This document shows, one piece after another, positions 42,852-52,497 of a stretch of 64,000 nt of DNA. Every line of letters begins with the position of its first letter. Position 1 is the first letter of the stretch. The notes under the pieces are model-generated. The model saw only the letters and a program-made list of their open reading frames with translations. It was not told the origin of the DNA and made no database searches. Source of the stretch: an uncultured SAR86 cluster bacterium. Its GTDB lineage: Bacteria; Pseudomonadota; Gammaproteobacteria; Magnimaribacterales; Magnimaribacteraceae. The position numbers and the translations under genes are program-made. The stretch is from positions 16,071-80,070 of the forward strand of contig CACDOC010000004.1 in assembly GCA_902554355.1 (NCBI GenBank), written 5' to 3'.

Positions 42852-43979
42852 ATGCAAATATTCTTTCCTAAAGAAGAAGATCAAGAAATTCGCACTACCA
42901 TTCTACCTGAAGTGGCAAAGAAGTTTGTCGATTTAGGTTTAGAGGTTCTCATAGAGGAAGGATTAGGATCTTCTGTTTTTATTGATGATAGTCTTTATTC
43001 CGAAGCTGGAGCAACCGTTGTAGATTCTAGGGATAGTGCCCTCAACTCTGCTGATATAGTTTGTAGAATAAATAAGCCTAAAGAAGAAGAAATAACTAAA
43101 CTAAAAAGTAAAGGCATACATATAAGTTTTTTAGATCCTTTTAATGAGACAGAGTTGGTAAAGAAGTTTGCAAGCCAAGAAGTAAGCGCCATAAGTATGG
43201 AGTTAGTTCCTAGAATAACTCGAGCCCAGAAAATGGATGCGCTTAGTTCCCAAGCAAATCTAGCCGGTTACTCTGCTGTTATTGAGGCCTCTCGCACAAT
43301 TAATAAGTCTTTTCCAATGATGATGACTGCTGCAGGCACTATCTCACCTTCTAGAGTTTTTGTAATAGGAGTGGGTGTGGCCGGATTACAAGCCATCGCA
43401 ACAGCAAAAAGATTAGGTGCAAGGGTAGAGGCATTTGATACAAGGCCTGTTGTAGAAGAGCAGGTTAAATCTTTAGGAGCAAAATTCGTAAAGATTGATA
43501 TAGGTGAGACGGAAGAAACTGACCAAGGTTATGCTAAAGAACTAACTGAAGAGCAAATTAAGATGCAGCAAGAGGGAATGAAAAAGATTTGTTCACAGTC
43601 TGATGTTGTTATTACTACTGCACAAGTTTTTGGTAGGCCTGCTCCGAGAATTATTACTGGTGAAATGGTTCAAGCTATGCAGCCCGGTAGCGTTATTGTT
43701 GACATGGCAGTATCTTCTGGAGGAAACGTAGAAGGTTCAAAGGCCGATGAATATGTTTTTGAAAATGGCGTGACTATTATTGGAATGTCTAACTTGCCAG
43801 CAGAGGTCGCTAAAGACGCATCTCAAGTCTATGGAGCAAACCTATTTAACATGATTGAAGAGTATTGGGACGTGGAAAGAAAGCTTCTCAATTTTGACCT
43901 GACTGATGATGTTCTTAAAGGTTGTGTAATTACCCATGAAGGAAAAATTGTTAATGATCTAGTTAAGGATAGGATGTAA
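42852..43979 (+). CDS. pntAA: NAD(P) transhydrogenase subunit alpha, part 1 (NAD-binding)
   Basis: The 375-residue cytosolic domain I binds NAD(H) of the proton-pumping transhydrogenase, which makes NADPH from NADH using the proton gradient. Recognisable segments include FPKEEDQEIRTTILPEVAKKFVDLG, SRVFVIGVGVAGLQAIATAKRLGA and VEEQVKSLGAKFVKID. Unlike in E. coli, the alpha chain is split: the membrane part is the next gene, two bases downstream. Divergent from ubiG with a 42-base gap. Confidence 0.95.
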   Translation: MQIFFPKEEDQEIRTTILPEVAKKFVDLGLEVLIEEGLGSSVFIDDSLYSEAGATVVDSRDSALNSADIVCRINKPKEEEITKLKSKGIHISFLDPFNETELVKKFASQEVSAISMELVPRITRAQKMDALSSQANLAGYSAVIEASRTINKSFPMMMTAAGTISPSRVFVIGVGVAGLQAIATAKRLGARVEAFDTRPVVEEQVKSLGAKFVKIDIGETEETDQGYAKELTEEQIKMQQEGMKKICSQSDVVITTAQVFGRPAPRIITGEMVQAMQPGSVIVDMAVSSGGNVEGSKADEYVFENGVTIIGMSNLPAEVAKDASQVYGANLFNMIEEYWDVERKLLNFDLTDDVLKGCVITHEGKIVNDLVKDRM

Positions 43980-43981
43980 TT

Positions 43982-44260
43982 ATGGAAAGCCAAATAATCT
44001 TACTTGTATTTATTTTAGTCTTATCAATTTTTTTAGGAGTTGAGTTGATAACTAAAGTTCCTTCAACTTTGCACACGCCGCTTATGTCAGGAGCTAATGC
44101 GATATCTGGTATAACACTTGTAGGAGCAATTTTATCTTCAGGTTCTTCTGAATTAACCACAATCATCTTAGGTACTTTAGCTGTTTTTTTTGCTTCTATT
44201 AATGTCGTTGGTGGTTACCTAGTAACTAATAGAATGCTTGGCATGTTTAAAAAGAAATAA
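43982..44260 (+). CDS. pntAB: NAD(P) transhydrogenase subunit alpha, part 2 (membrane)
   Basis: This 92-residue protein has three hydrophobic segments (about 5-22, 35-55, 58-80) and the family motif ELITKVPSTLHTPLMSGANAISGI, the membrane part of the alpha chain in split transhydrogenases. With pntAA and pntB it makes the complete enzyme. Its last base is the first base of the pntB ATG (TAATG), so translation is coupled. Confidence 0.94.
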   Translation: MESQIILLVFILVLSIFLGVELITKVPSTLHTPLMSGANAISGITLVGAILSSGSSELTTIILGTLAVFFASINVVGGYLVTNRMLGMFKKK

Positions 44261-45645
44261 TGGATATTTCAATTCTAGTAAACTTAACTTATATAGCTGC
44301 CTCTATTCTATTTATAGTTGGTTTAAAAATGCTTGGTTCTCCTGATACAGCCAGACAAGGTAATTTTTTATCTGCTTCAGGAATGTTGCTGGCTGTGGTT
44401 ATTACTTTATTAGATCAAAATATTATTGATTATAGGTTTATTGCTTGCGCTTTAATCGCAGGAAGTATAGTTGGTTATTTTGCTGCAACAAAAGTTCAGA
44501 TGACTTCAATGCCTGAAATGGTAGCTATATTCAATGGATTTGGAGGAATAGCTAGTTTATTAGTAGGTTCAGCTGAATATGTTGTTAGCCCTTTAGATAA
44601 TTCTGCTCTTATGGGGGCTATCTACTTTACGGTATTGATTGGAGGTCTTACATTTACAGGCAGTCTAATCGCTTACGGTAAACTTTCTGAAATCATCTCT
44701 GGCAAACCTTTTCTATATAAAGGTCAACAATTTGTTAATGGCTTGATCCTTTTAGCTATTTTGCTTGTTGGAATCAATATGCTTTTTATACAAGGAATGA
44801 TAAGTCCTAATCAAACTCTAATCTTATTAATATCTTTAGCTTTCTTGCTAGGAGTGCTTTTTGTTATTCCTATTGGCGGTGCAGATATGCCTGTCGTTAT
44901 AGCTTTATTAAATAGTTTTTCGGGCTTGGCTGCTTGTGCTGCTGGGTTTGTTATCACCAATAATGTTTTGATTGTTGCAGGATCTCTTGTAGGAGCTAGC
45001 GGACTTATTCTTACGAATATTATGTGTAAGGCCATGAATAGATCCTTAGCTAATGTATTGTTTAGTGGATTTGGAGCTGTATCTGAAACAAATTCTGGAG
45101 GTGGAGAGAAACAAGGCGAAGTGAGCCCTATAAATGCCCAAGATGCTTATCTTATTTTAGAAGCCGCATCGTCAGTTTTAATTGTCCCTGGATACGGTAT
45201 GGCAGTAGCGCAAGCGCAGCACGCTGTTAGAGAGCTAGGTGAATTGCTTGAAGCAAATGGAGCTGAGGTTAAGTATGCCATTCACCCAGTTGCTGGAAGG
45301 ATGCCAGGTCATATGAATGTTTTATTGGCTGAAGCAAATGTTTCTTATGATGTTTTGGTAGAGCCAGAAGACGTTAATCCTATTATGGAAACAGTTGATG
45401 TTTGTATGGTGATAGGTGCGAATGACGTTGTTAATCCAGATGCAAAAGAGAATGAAGGTAGCCCTATTTACGGCATGCCTATTATAGAAGTTGATAATTC
45501 TAAGACAGTTTTTGTTTTAAAGCGTTCCATGGCTTCAGGATTTGCAGGCATTCAAAACCCACTCTTTTTTAAATCTAATTCTAGAATGCTATTTGGTGAC
45601 GCTAAGGAAACTGTATCAACCCTAGTATCTGAATTTAAAGGCTAA
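44260..45645 (+). CDS. pntB: NAD(P) transhydrogenase subunit beta
   Basis: The 461 residues combine about eight or nine membrane helices in the N-terminal ~265 residues (proton channel) with a cytosolic NADP-binding domain containing VPGYGMAVAQAQHAVRELGELL, HPVAGRMPGHMNVLLAEA, VMVIGANDVVNP-type residues, and the C-terminal KRSMASGFAGIQNPLFF. It ends the three-gene pnt operon, with a hairpin terminator overlapping its stop codon. Confidence 0.96.
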   Translation: MDISILVNLTYIAASILFIVGLKMLGSPDTARQGNFLSASGMLLAVVITLLDQNIIDYRFIACALIAGSIVGYFAATKVQMTSMPEMVAIFNGFGGIASLLVGSAEYVVSPLDNSALMGAIYFTVLIGGLTFTGSLIAYGKLSEIISGKPFLYKGQQFVNGLILLAILLVGINMLFIQGMISPNQTLILLISLAFLLGVLFVIPIGGADMPVVIALLNSFSGLAACAAGFVITNNVLIVAGSLVGASGLILTNIMCKAMNRSLANVLFSGFGAVSETNSGGGEKQGEVSPINAQDAYLILEAASSVLIVPGYGMAVAQAQHAVRELGELLEANGAEVKYAIHPVAGRMPGHMNVLLAEANVSYDVLVEPEDVNPIMETVDVCMVIGANDVVNPDAKENEGSPIYGMPIIEVDNSKTVFVLKRSMASGFAGIQNPLFFKSNSRMLFGDAKETVSTLVSEFKG

Positions 45646-45659
45646 ATTGCCTTATTTTT
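45638..45659 (+). terminator. Rho-independent terminator overlapping the pntB stop
   Basis: AAGGC and GCCTT form a five-pair stem around the loop TAAATT, which contains the pntB stop codon, followed by A and then TTTTT. Further T-tracts follow at 45661-45682. The stem is short but GC-cored, as often found in AT-rich genomes. Confidence 0.5.
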
Positions 45660-45693
45660 ATTGATTTTTTACGCAGTTTTTTAACCCGAAATA

Positions 45694-45709
45694 TGGTAAA
45701 ATCTTACCA
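45694..45709 (+). promoter_or_regulatory. Extended -10 promoter of gyrA within a perfect inverted repeat
   Basis: TGGTAAAAT gives an extended -10 (TG-n-TAAAAT, hexamer at 45697-45702) about 100 bases before the gyrA ATG, in a 161-base gap that holds no gene. The -35 region is only T-rich. The -10 lies inside TGGTAA-AATC-TTACCA, a six-base perfect dyad with a four-base centre, which could bind a regulator or help couple the promoter to supercoiling. This would drive the gyrA-to-ihfB supraoperon. Confidence 0.5.
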
Positions 45710-45806
45710 ACTTGATACTTAGAAAATTACAAACAAATTACTCTAGTTTCTTAAGAGAATGGGCAGTTTCCTCTGCCTTCAAAATCAGTATACGGAAATA
45801 ATTAAA

Positions 45807-48353
45807 ATGGGTGAAATAACTGCAAAAGAGATTGTTCCAATAGATATAGAAAAAGAGCTGAAGCAATCCTATTTAGATTACGCAATGAGCGTAATAGTAG
45901 GTAGAGCCTTACCTGATGCTAGGGACGGTCTAAAACCCGTTCATAGGCGTGCTTTATACGCTATGCATGTCTTGAATAATGATTATGGTAGGCCGCACAA
46001 AAAGTCTGCAAGAATCGTTGGAGACATTATTGGTAAATACCATCCTCATGGAGATGGTGCTGCTTATGAAACCATTGTAAGAATGGCACAGTGGTGGTCC
46101 TTAAGATACCCATTGGTAGACGGACAAGGAAATTTTGGTTCGATGGATGGAGACGGGCCAGCTGCTCAGAGATACACGGAAGTCAGAATGGCAAAGATTT
46201 CTCAAGAACTGTTAGCTGATCTTGATAAAGAGACCGTAAATTTTGTTGAGAATTATGATGGTACAGAAACAATGCCTGAAGTGCTTCCAACGAAAATACC
46301 TAACATGCTTGTTAACGGTTCTGCTGGAATAGCAGTTGGAATGGCAACAAATATGGCCCCTCATAATCTGAATGAAACACTCTCGGCCTGTTTAGCTTTT
46401 ATTGAAAATCCAGAGATTTCTACTTCAGAATTAATGAAATTTATCCCTGGCCCAGATTTTCCAACTGGCGGAATAATAAATGGGAGAGCCGGAATAGTTA
46501 GTGCTTATGAAAGCGGAAAAGGAAGAGTAAAGATTAGGGCCAAGACTCATTTTGAAGATGAAGATAAGGATAAAGCTAAGATTGTAATTACTGAGATGCC
46601 TTATCAAGTTAATAAATCTAAGTTAATTGAAAAGATAGCTGAGTTATCTAGAGATAAGAAGATAGAAGGAGTTAGGGATATAAGGGATGAATCTGATAAG
46701 GACGGGGTAAGAGTAGTCATTGATCTGAAATCAGGACAAATTCCTGACGTTTTATTAAATAATCTATTTGCTCAAACTCAAATGCAGACAGTTTTTGGTA
46801 TTAACAACGTAGCTTTAGTAGATGGAGAGCCTAAGCTCTTAAATTTAAAATCAATGCTTTCTGTATTCTTTAACCATAGGAAAGAAGTAGTTTCTAGAAG
46901 GACTTTCTATGATTTAAGAAAAGCTAAGGAAAGAGGGCATGTATTAGAGGGATTGACTATAGCTTTGGCAAATATTGATGCCATGATTGATTTAATTAAA
47001 AAATCTAAAGAAGGTTCAGAGGCAAAGCAAAAACTACTATCTAAAAAATGGAAGCCAGGAAAAGTAATTTCTATGTTAAGGAAGGCTGGCCCTGATGCTT
47101 GTAAGTTAGAGGATTCAGATAATTCGCTGGGGCTGGTTGGCAAGACTTATCAATTGTCAGAAGTTCAGGCGCAAGCAATATTAGATATGAGGCTTCAGAG
47201 GTTAACTGGACTAGAGCAAGATAGGCTTATAGGTGAGTACGAAGAAATTATCGAGCAAATTTCTTATTTACTTGGAATACTTAATGATTCTGGAAAGCTG
47301 ATTGAAGTTGTTACTGATGAATTAAAAGAAATTCAAGAGAAATACGAAGATGATAGAAGAACTGAAATACAGGATTCTTCGGCTGATTTAAGTGCTGAAG
47401 ATCTAATTACTCCGGAAGATAGAGTGGTAACAATTTCACATGAAGGGTATGCAAAAACACAACCATTAGAAGAATATAGAGCGCAAAAAAGAGGGGGTAC
47501 CGGAAAAACAGCAGCCTCTGTTAAAGATGAAGATTTTGTAGAACAATTGCTTGTTGCAAATACTCACACAACATTACTCTGCTTTTCAAACCTAGGACAA
47601 GTTTATTGGTTGAAGGTTTATGAAATTCCTTCTGCAGGCCGAGCTGCCAAAGGAAGGCCTTTAGTTAATCTTATACAGCTCAGCGAAGGTGAAAGAATAA
47701 CTAGCATGGTTCCAGTCGAGGAATATGATGATAAACATTTTGTTCTAATGGCTACCAGAACAGGAACAGTCAAGAAAACGGTATTAACCGAATTTTCAAA
47801 TCAAAGAAAAGGTGGTAAAAGGGCAATCACCTTAGTAGAAGGAGATGAATTGGTAGGCACAACAGTTACTGATGGAAGTAAATTTGTCATGTTAGTTTCA
47901 AATGCAGGTAAGGCTGCTCATTTTTCAGAAACGGAAGTTCGATCTATGGGTAGAAGCGCTAAAGGGGTGCGTGGTATAAAGCTTGATAAAGATCAATTTG
48001 TTATATCTTTGATTATTCCAGAAGAAGAAGCTTCTATTTTTACCGTCAGTGAAAATGGTTACGGTAAAAGATCGAAGTCATTAGATTTCAGAAAGACCAG
48101 AAGAGGGGCTAAAGGAGTTATAGCTATGCAGATTTCTGAAAGAAATGGACAACTCATTGGTGCAGCACAAGTAACGGAAGATGATGAAGTGATGCTTATT
48201 TCCGATAAAGGAATGCTTGTTAGAACAAGAGTTTCTGAAGTAAATGTCATAGGCAGAAACACCCAAGGCGTAACAGTTATCAGGCTTAAAGGCTCTGAAA
48301 AATTAATAAGTATCGCACCTATAAGTGAAGAGTTCATAGGGGACGATGACTAG
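45807..48353 (+). CDS. gyrA: DNA gyrase subunit A
   Basis: GyrA is the DNA-breaking subunit of gyrase, which adds negative supercoils. I start at the ATG giving MGEITAKEIVPIDIEKELKQ (16 codons inside the track ORF), which aligns with E. coli. The 848 residues include the catalytic Tyr in QRYTEVRM (Y123) and a C-terminal wrapping domain with GyrA box QKRGGTG. In the quinolone region HPHGDGAAYETIVRM has Gly and Glu where E. coli has Ser83 and Asp87. The acidic tail is reduced to FIGDDD. The serC GTG overlaps the stop by one base. Confidence 0.97.
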   Translation: MGEITAKEIVPIDIEKELKQSYLDYAMSVIVGRALPDARDGLKPVHRRALYAMHVLNNDYGRPHKKSARIVGDIIGKYHPHGDGAAYETIVRMAQWWSLRYPLVDGQGNFGSMDGDGPAAQRYTEVRMAKISQELLADLDKETVNFVENYDGTETMPEVLPTKIPNMLVNGSAGIAVGMATNMAPHNLNETLSACLAFIENPEISTSELMKFIPGPDFPTGGIINGRAGIVSAYESGKGRVKIRAKTHFEDEDKDKAKIVITEMPYQVNKSKLIEKIAELSRDKKIEGVRDIRDESDKDGVRVVIDLKSGQIPDVLLNNLFAQTQMQTVFGINNVALVDGEPKLLNLKSMLSVFFNHRKEVVSRRTFYDLRKAKERGHVLEGLTIALANIDAMIDLIKKSKEGSEAKQKLLSKKWKPGKVISMLRKAGPDACKLEDSDNSLGLVGKTYQLSEVQAQAILDMRLQRLTGLEQDRLIGEYEEIIEQISYLLGILNDSGKLIEVVTDELKEIQEKYEDDRRTEIQDSSADLSAEDLITPEDRVVTISHEGYAKTQPLEEYRAQKRGGTGKTAASVKDEDFVEQLLVANTHTTLLCFSNLGQVYWLKVYEIPSAGRAAKGRPLVNLIQLSEGERITSMVPVEEYDDKHFVLMATRTGTVKKTVLTEFSNQRKGGKRAITLVEGDELVGTTVTDGSKFVMLVSNAGKAAHFSETEVRSMGRSAKGVRGIKLDKDQFVISLIIPEEEASIFTVSENGYGKRSKSLDFRKTRRGAKGVIAMQISERNGQLIGAAQVTEDDEVMLISDKGMLVRTRVSEVNVIGRNTQGVTVIRLKGSEKLISIAPISEEFIGDDD

Positions 48354-49432
48354 TGACAAGAAAATTTAACTTCGGTGCCGGTCCGGCTACCATGCCAAAA
48401 GCTGTATTAGAAGAAGTTCGACAGGAATTACTTGATTGGAAAGGAATAGGCTTATCGGTAATGGAAATCAGTCACAGAAGTCCAGAATTTGTTGAGATTG
48501 CTAATCAAGCAGAATCAGATTTTAGGGATTTACTGGATATAAGTGATAGCTATGTTGTGTTATTTCTTCATGGAGGTGCTACATTGCAAAATGCCATGAT
48601 ACCCCTCAACCTATCCTCTGAGGGAGGAACAGCTGACTACATTGATACTGGACATTGGGCAAAAAGATCAATTAATGAAGCTAGAAAATACACTAAAGTT
48701 AATATAGCTGCTTCTTCGGAAGATAGAGATTTTACTTATTTTCCTAAACAGTCTTCATGGGATGTAAGTAAAAATACTGCATACCTTCACGTAACTCCTA
48801 ATGAAACCATAGGAGGTTTAAGATTTAAGGATCTAAAAGAATCGGAAGTTCCTATCGTTGCTGATTACTCTTCTGCAATATTATCTGAAGTTATTGAAGT
48901 TAATAAATTTTCGCTTATTTATGGCGGAGCACAAAAGAATATAGGGCCAGCTGGGTTGGGTTTTGCAATTATAAAGAAAGAACTGTTAGGAAAAGCCCAA
49001 TCAATTACACCAACAATGCTTAATTATTCTGAAATGCATGAACATAAATCCATGTACAACACTCCTCCTACTTTTGCTTGGTACGTAGCTGGTAAAATAT
49101 TTAAATGGTTGAAATCTATGGGTGGGGTCTCTGAGATGGAAAAACTCAATAATAAAAAAGCAAAGAAACTATATTCTTTTATAGACCAATCAGACTTTTA
49201 TGAGAATAAGATCAATAAAGAAGATAGATCAATAATGAATATTCCATTTCAACTAAACAATGAAGATTTAAACTCTAGATTCCTGGAAGAATCTAGAGAT
49301 GCTGGATTATTGGCGCTTAAAGGTCATAGGTCTGTTGGAGGTATGAGGGCTAGTATCTATAATGCAATGCCTGAAGAAGGCGTAGATGCCTTAATAAACT
49401 TCATGAGAACATTTGAGAAAGAACGATCCTGA
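48353..49432 (+). CDS. serC: Phosphoserine aminotransferase
   Basis: SerC makes phosphoserine (and the pyridoxal precursor 4-phosphohydroxythreonine) with PLP. The 359 residues begin FNFGAGPATMPKAVLEEV, contain SVMEISHRSPEF, and have PLP lysine K195 in YGGAQKNIGPAGLG; the end includes GHRSVGGMRASIYNAMP. It starts at GTG, overlapping gyrA by one base. The gyrA-serC-pheA-hisC order is the Pseudomonas-type mixed-function supraoperon. Confidence 0.96.
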   Translation: MTRKFNFGAGPATMPKAVLEEVRQELLDWKGIGLSVMEISHRSPEFVEIANQAESDFRDLLDISDSYVVLFLHGGATLQNAMIPLNLSSEGGTADYIDTGHWAKRSINEARKYTKVNIAASSEDRDFTYFPKQSSWDVSKNTAYLHVTPNETIGGLRFKDLKESEVPIVADYSSAILSEVIEVNKFSLIYGGAQKNIGPAGLGFAIIKKELLGKAQSITPTMLNYSEMHEHKSMYNTPPTFAWYVAGKIFKWLKSMGGVSEMEKLNNKKAKKLYSFIDQSDFYENKINKEDRSIMNIPFQLNNEDLNSRFLEESRDAGLLALKGHRSVGGMRASIYNAMPEEGVDALINFMRTFEKERS

Positions 49433-49438
49433 TTCGGC

Positions 49439-50515
49439 ATGAGCAAACAAAAAGACCTTAATTCTGTTAGAGATAAAATAGATTCTTTAGATGAAAGAAT
49501 ACTATCTTTATTAAATGAAAGAGCTGATCTTGCTATTAAAGCAGGAAAAGCAAAAGAGGAATCAATAAAATACAAACCAGCTAGAGAAGCAACTATTCTC
49601 AATAAACTTAAAGAAATAAATCAGGGCCCTTTGAACAATAATCAAATAATTTCTATATACAATGAAATTATTTCAGCCTGTAGATCAACTGAGTCTGATT
49701 TAAAAGTAGCTTACCTGGGACCAGAGGGGACTTACTCTGAGTCAGCACTTCAAAATAAGTTTGGCTCGTCAGTTGAGACTGTACCAGAGCCTTCTATTAA
49801 GTCAGTCTTTGAAGAAGTTAAGAAAGGATTATGTGATTTTGGAATAGTACCAATAGAGAACTCATCAGAAGGTTCAGTGAATCTAACTTTAGATTGTCTA
49901 ATGGATTTTGATTTAACTATATGCGGTGAAATAGAAATGAGGATTCAACATAATTTAATTGGCTATAACAAGCCAATGCCTAAAGAAGGCATAGAAATAC
50001 ATGCTCATGAACAGGCCTTATCTCAATGTAAGGGTTGGTTATCTTCATATTGTCCTCAAGCAAAGTTAGTACCAGTAAGTAGTAATTCTCAGGCTGCTAT
50101 GAATGCTTCTGAAAATGCAAGTGTTTTAGCAATAGGTGGTAAAGAGGCAGCTCAAAAATACAATTTAGATATCTTAGATAGTAATATAGAAGACAATTCT
50201 TCTAATACGACTAGATTTATAGTGATAGGTAAAAGTAAATCTAGTAAAACAGGTAATGATAAAACTTCGATAGTGGTAACAACCAAAAATGAGGAAGGTG
50301 CTTTATACTCAGTTTTACTTCCTTTTAATGAGCTTTCTTTAAATTTAACTCACATAACCTACAGGCCTTCAAAGAAAGATAAGTGGCATTATTCTTTCTT
50401 TCTAGATTTTGAAGGTCACGAAGATGAAGATAATGTTTTAAGACTATTTAAGCATTTAAATAGTCTTAATACTGAAGTAAAAATTTTAGGATCTTTTCCT
50501 AAGGCTATTACTTAA
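49439..50515 (+). CDS. pheA: Bifunctional chorismate mutase/prephenate dehydratase
   Basis: PheA converts chorismate to prephenate and then phenylpyruvate. The 358 residues have an AroQ-type mutase (about 1-90: RDKIDSLDERILSLLNERADLAIKAGKAK), a dehydratase domain (about 93-270: VAYLGPEGTYSESALQNKFG, PIENSSEGSVNLTLD, TTRFIVIGK) and an ACT regulatory domain (about 280-355; LPFNELSLNLTHITYRPSKK in place of the usual ESRP segment). Phe feedback through ACT is expected. It begins six bases after serC. Confidence 0.95.
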   Translation: MSKQKDLNSVRDKIDSLDERILSLLNERADLAIKAGKAKEESIKYKPAREATILNKLKEINQGPLNNNQIISIYNEIISACRSTESDLKVAYLGPEGTYSESALQNKFGSSVETVPEPSIKSVFEEVKKGLCDFGIVPIENSSEGSVNLTLDCLMDFDLTICGEIEMRIQHNLIGYNKPMPKEGIEIHAHEQALSQCKGWLSSYCPQAKLVPVSSNSQAAMNASENASVLAIGGKEAAQKYNLDILDSNIEDNSSNTTRFIVIGKSKSSKTGNDKTSIVVTTKNEEGALYSVLLPFNELSLNLTHITYRPSKKDKWHYSFFLDFEGHEDEDNVLRLFKHLNSLNTEVKILGSFPKAIT

Positions 50516-50519
50516 AATT

Positions 50520-51611
50520 ATGAAAGTTAAAGATTTAGTCAATAAAGGCATTCTAGATTTAAGTCCTTATAAGCCAGGCAAGCCTATAGAAGATTTAGAA
50601 AGAGAATTGGGCATAAGAAATGCCATTAAATTAGCTAGCAATGAAAACCCATTAGGCCCAAGTCCATTAGCAGTAGACGCTGTATCTGAAATTTTAAAAG
50701 GCACACACAGGTACCCCGATGGAAATGCTTTAAGGCTTAAAGAATGCATTGGTAAAAAATTTAGTGTTGATATTAATTGTTTAACTATAGGAAATGGATC
50801 TAATGACATAATTGAATTCATTGCTAGAAGTTTTCTTTCAGATAAAGACAGTGCAATTTATTCTGAACATGCTTTTGCGGTCTATCCTTTGGTAATTCAG
50901 GCAGTTGGGGCGGAGGGTATAGAAGTCACGGCAAAAGAATATAGTCATGACCTTGAAGGAATGAAACAGGCTGTGAAAGAGAATACAAAATTAATATTTA
51001 TAGCTAATCCAAATAATCCTACGGGAACCTTTTTATCACCAATAGAAATTGAATCTTTCTTAAGCGATTTAGATAGAAATATTATAGTTTTATTAGATCA
51101 GGCTTATTTCGATTACTCTTCCTATAACAATGAAGATATAAACTTTGATTTAATTAAAAAATATCCCAATTTAATTATAAGTAGAAGTTTTTCTAAAGCT
51201 TATGGTCTAGCAGGTTTTAGAATTGGTTACTCTGTTTCATCACCTGAAGTAGCAGATTTCTTAAATAGAGTTCGTCAGCCATTTAATGCAAATTCCTTGG
51301 CCTTAGTTGCGGCTGAGGTTGCTTTATCCGATGACAGTCATTTAAAAAAATCATTAGAAATTAATTTAGAGCAGAAAAAATTTCTCATGAAAAGTTTTAA
51401 GGAACTAGGATATGAATGTATACCAAGTGAAGGGAATTTCATTAGCTTTAATAGTAATGGAGAAGCACTCAATTTATTTGAAGCTTTATTGAATGAAGGT
51501 GTTATCGTTAGAACACTAGGGGTATATAAAATGCCAAACCATTTAAGAGTTACTATTGGCCTTCCCGAAGAAAATTTAATCCTTTTAGACAAGTTATCTG
51601 CTATATCTTAG
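50520..51611 (+). CDS. hisC: Histidinol-phosphate aminotransferase (aromatic aminotransferase)
   Basis: The 363-residue class I/II PLP aminotransferase has KLASNENPLGPSPLAV, IFIANPNNPTGTFL, and the PLP lysine in SRSFSKAYGLAGFRIGY. In this supraoperon the HisC homologue serves histidine synthesis and may also transaminate aromatic keto acids made by PheA and TyrA. It lies four bases after pheA and five before tyrA. Confidence 0.93.
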   Translation: MKVKDLVNKGILDLSPYKPGKPIEDLERELGIRNAIKLASNENPLGPSPLAVDAVSEILKGTHRYPDGNALRLKECIGKKFSVDINCLTIGNGSNDIIEFIARSFLSDKDSAIYSEHAFAVYPLVIQAVGAEGIEVTAKEYSHDLEGMKQAVKENTKLIFIANPNNPTGTFLSPIEIESFLSDLDRNIIVLLDQAYFDYSSYNNEDINFDLIKKYPNLIISRSFSKAYGLAGFRIGYSVSSPEVADFLNRVRQPFNANSLALVAAEVALSDDSHLKKSLEINLEQKKFLMKSFKELGYECIPSEGNFISFNSNGEALNLFEALLNEGVIVRTLGVYKMPNHLRVTIGLPEENLILLDKLSAIS

Positions 51612-51615
51612 ACCT

Positions 51616-52497
51616 ATGAACACTACTGTAGAATTCAAGAATATACTCGTAGTAGGAATAGGTCTTATTGGCGGCTCAATAATAAGAGCCTTAAAAGACA
51701 ATAGTTTTTCAGGGGATGTATATGGAATAGATAACAATAAGGCATCAATAACTGCAGCCTATGATCTTGGATTTATACAAAATAAAGATACTAATATTCC
51801 CAAAGATTTAGATGATCTTTTGGTTATTTTTTCTGTTCCAGTACTTTCTATTGAAGAAGCAATATCTCAAATAAGTTCTATTTTAAATGCCAAGAATATT
51901 TTATATACCGACACACTAAGTGTTAAATCAACAATACTAAATTCTTTGAAAGAATTAGATAAAAATATCTTAAGCAAATTTGTTCTATCTCACCCAATAG
52001 CAGGGTCAGAACAAAGTGGATTTAATGCCTCTTCTCCATCTCTATTTCAAGATAGATTAAGTATTATCTGTCCTAATGAAGAAAATTTGGAAAAAGACGT
52101 TTCTAAAGTTGAAGACTTTTGGAAAGCATTAGGATCTTTTACAAAGAAATTATCTGTCAATGACCACGACGAATTATTTGGGAAGACTAGTCACATGCCT
52201 CATGTCATTGCCTACGCCTTGATGGACTCCTTATATCAAGATCTTGGCAAAAAAACTTTTCTTTATTCTGGAGGCAGTCTCGAAGACTATACAAGAATAG
52301 CTTCAAGCGATCCTATTATGTGGAGAGACATAATGGTCTCAAATGATAAATCTATTCTAAGTTCAATCGAATCTTTCAAGAATAGCTTAGATGATCTGTC
52401 TAAATTGATAGAAACGAATAATGCAGATGGCTTAGTTAATTACTTTTCTTCTGTAAAAAGGGCCAGAGATAAATCAATCTCAGGAAAAAAAGGTTAA
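51616..52497 (+). CDS. tyrA: Prephenate dehydrogenase (TyrA)
   Basis: TyrA oxidises prephenate (or arogenate) toward tyrosine. The 293 residues carry the dinucleotide motif ILVVGIGLIGGSIIRAL, SVKSTI, the substrate segment LSHPIAGSEQSGFNA and KTSHMPHVIAYALMD. It stops where aroA begins, as TAATG. In Pseudomonas the corresponding tyrA and aroA domains are fused into one protein; here they remain separate with a one-base overlap. Confidence 0.94.
   Translation: MNTTVEFKNILVVGIGLIGGSIIRALKDNSFSGDVYGIDNNKASITAAYDLGFIQNKDTNIPKDLDDLLVIFSVPVLSIEEAISQISSILNAKNILYTDTLSVKSTILNSLKELDKNILSKFVLSHPIAGSEQSGFNASSPSLFQDRLSIICPNEENLEKDVSKVEDFWKALGSFTKKLSVNDHDELFGKTSHMPHVIAYALMDSLYQDLGKKTFLYSGGSLEDYTRIASSDPIMWRDIMVSNDKSILSSIESFKNSLDDLSKLIETNNADGLVNYFSSVKRARDKSISGKKG

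Noticed and set aside
42810-42884. Longer N-terminus for UbiG
   Set aside because: It would overlap the start of the divergent pntAA gene, and E. coli UbiG aligns only from the internal Met.
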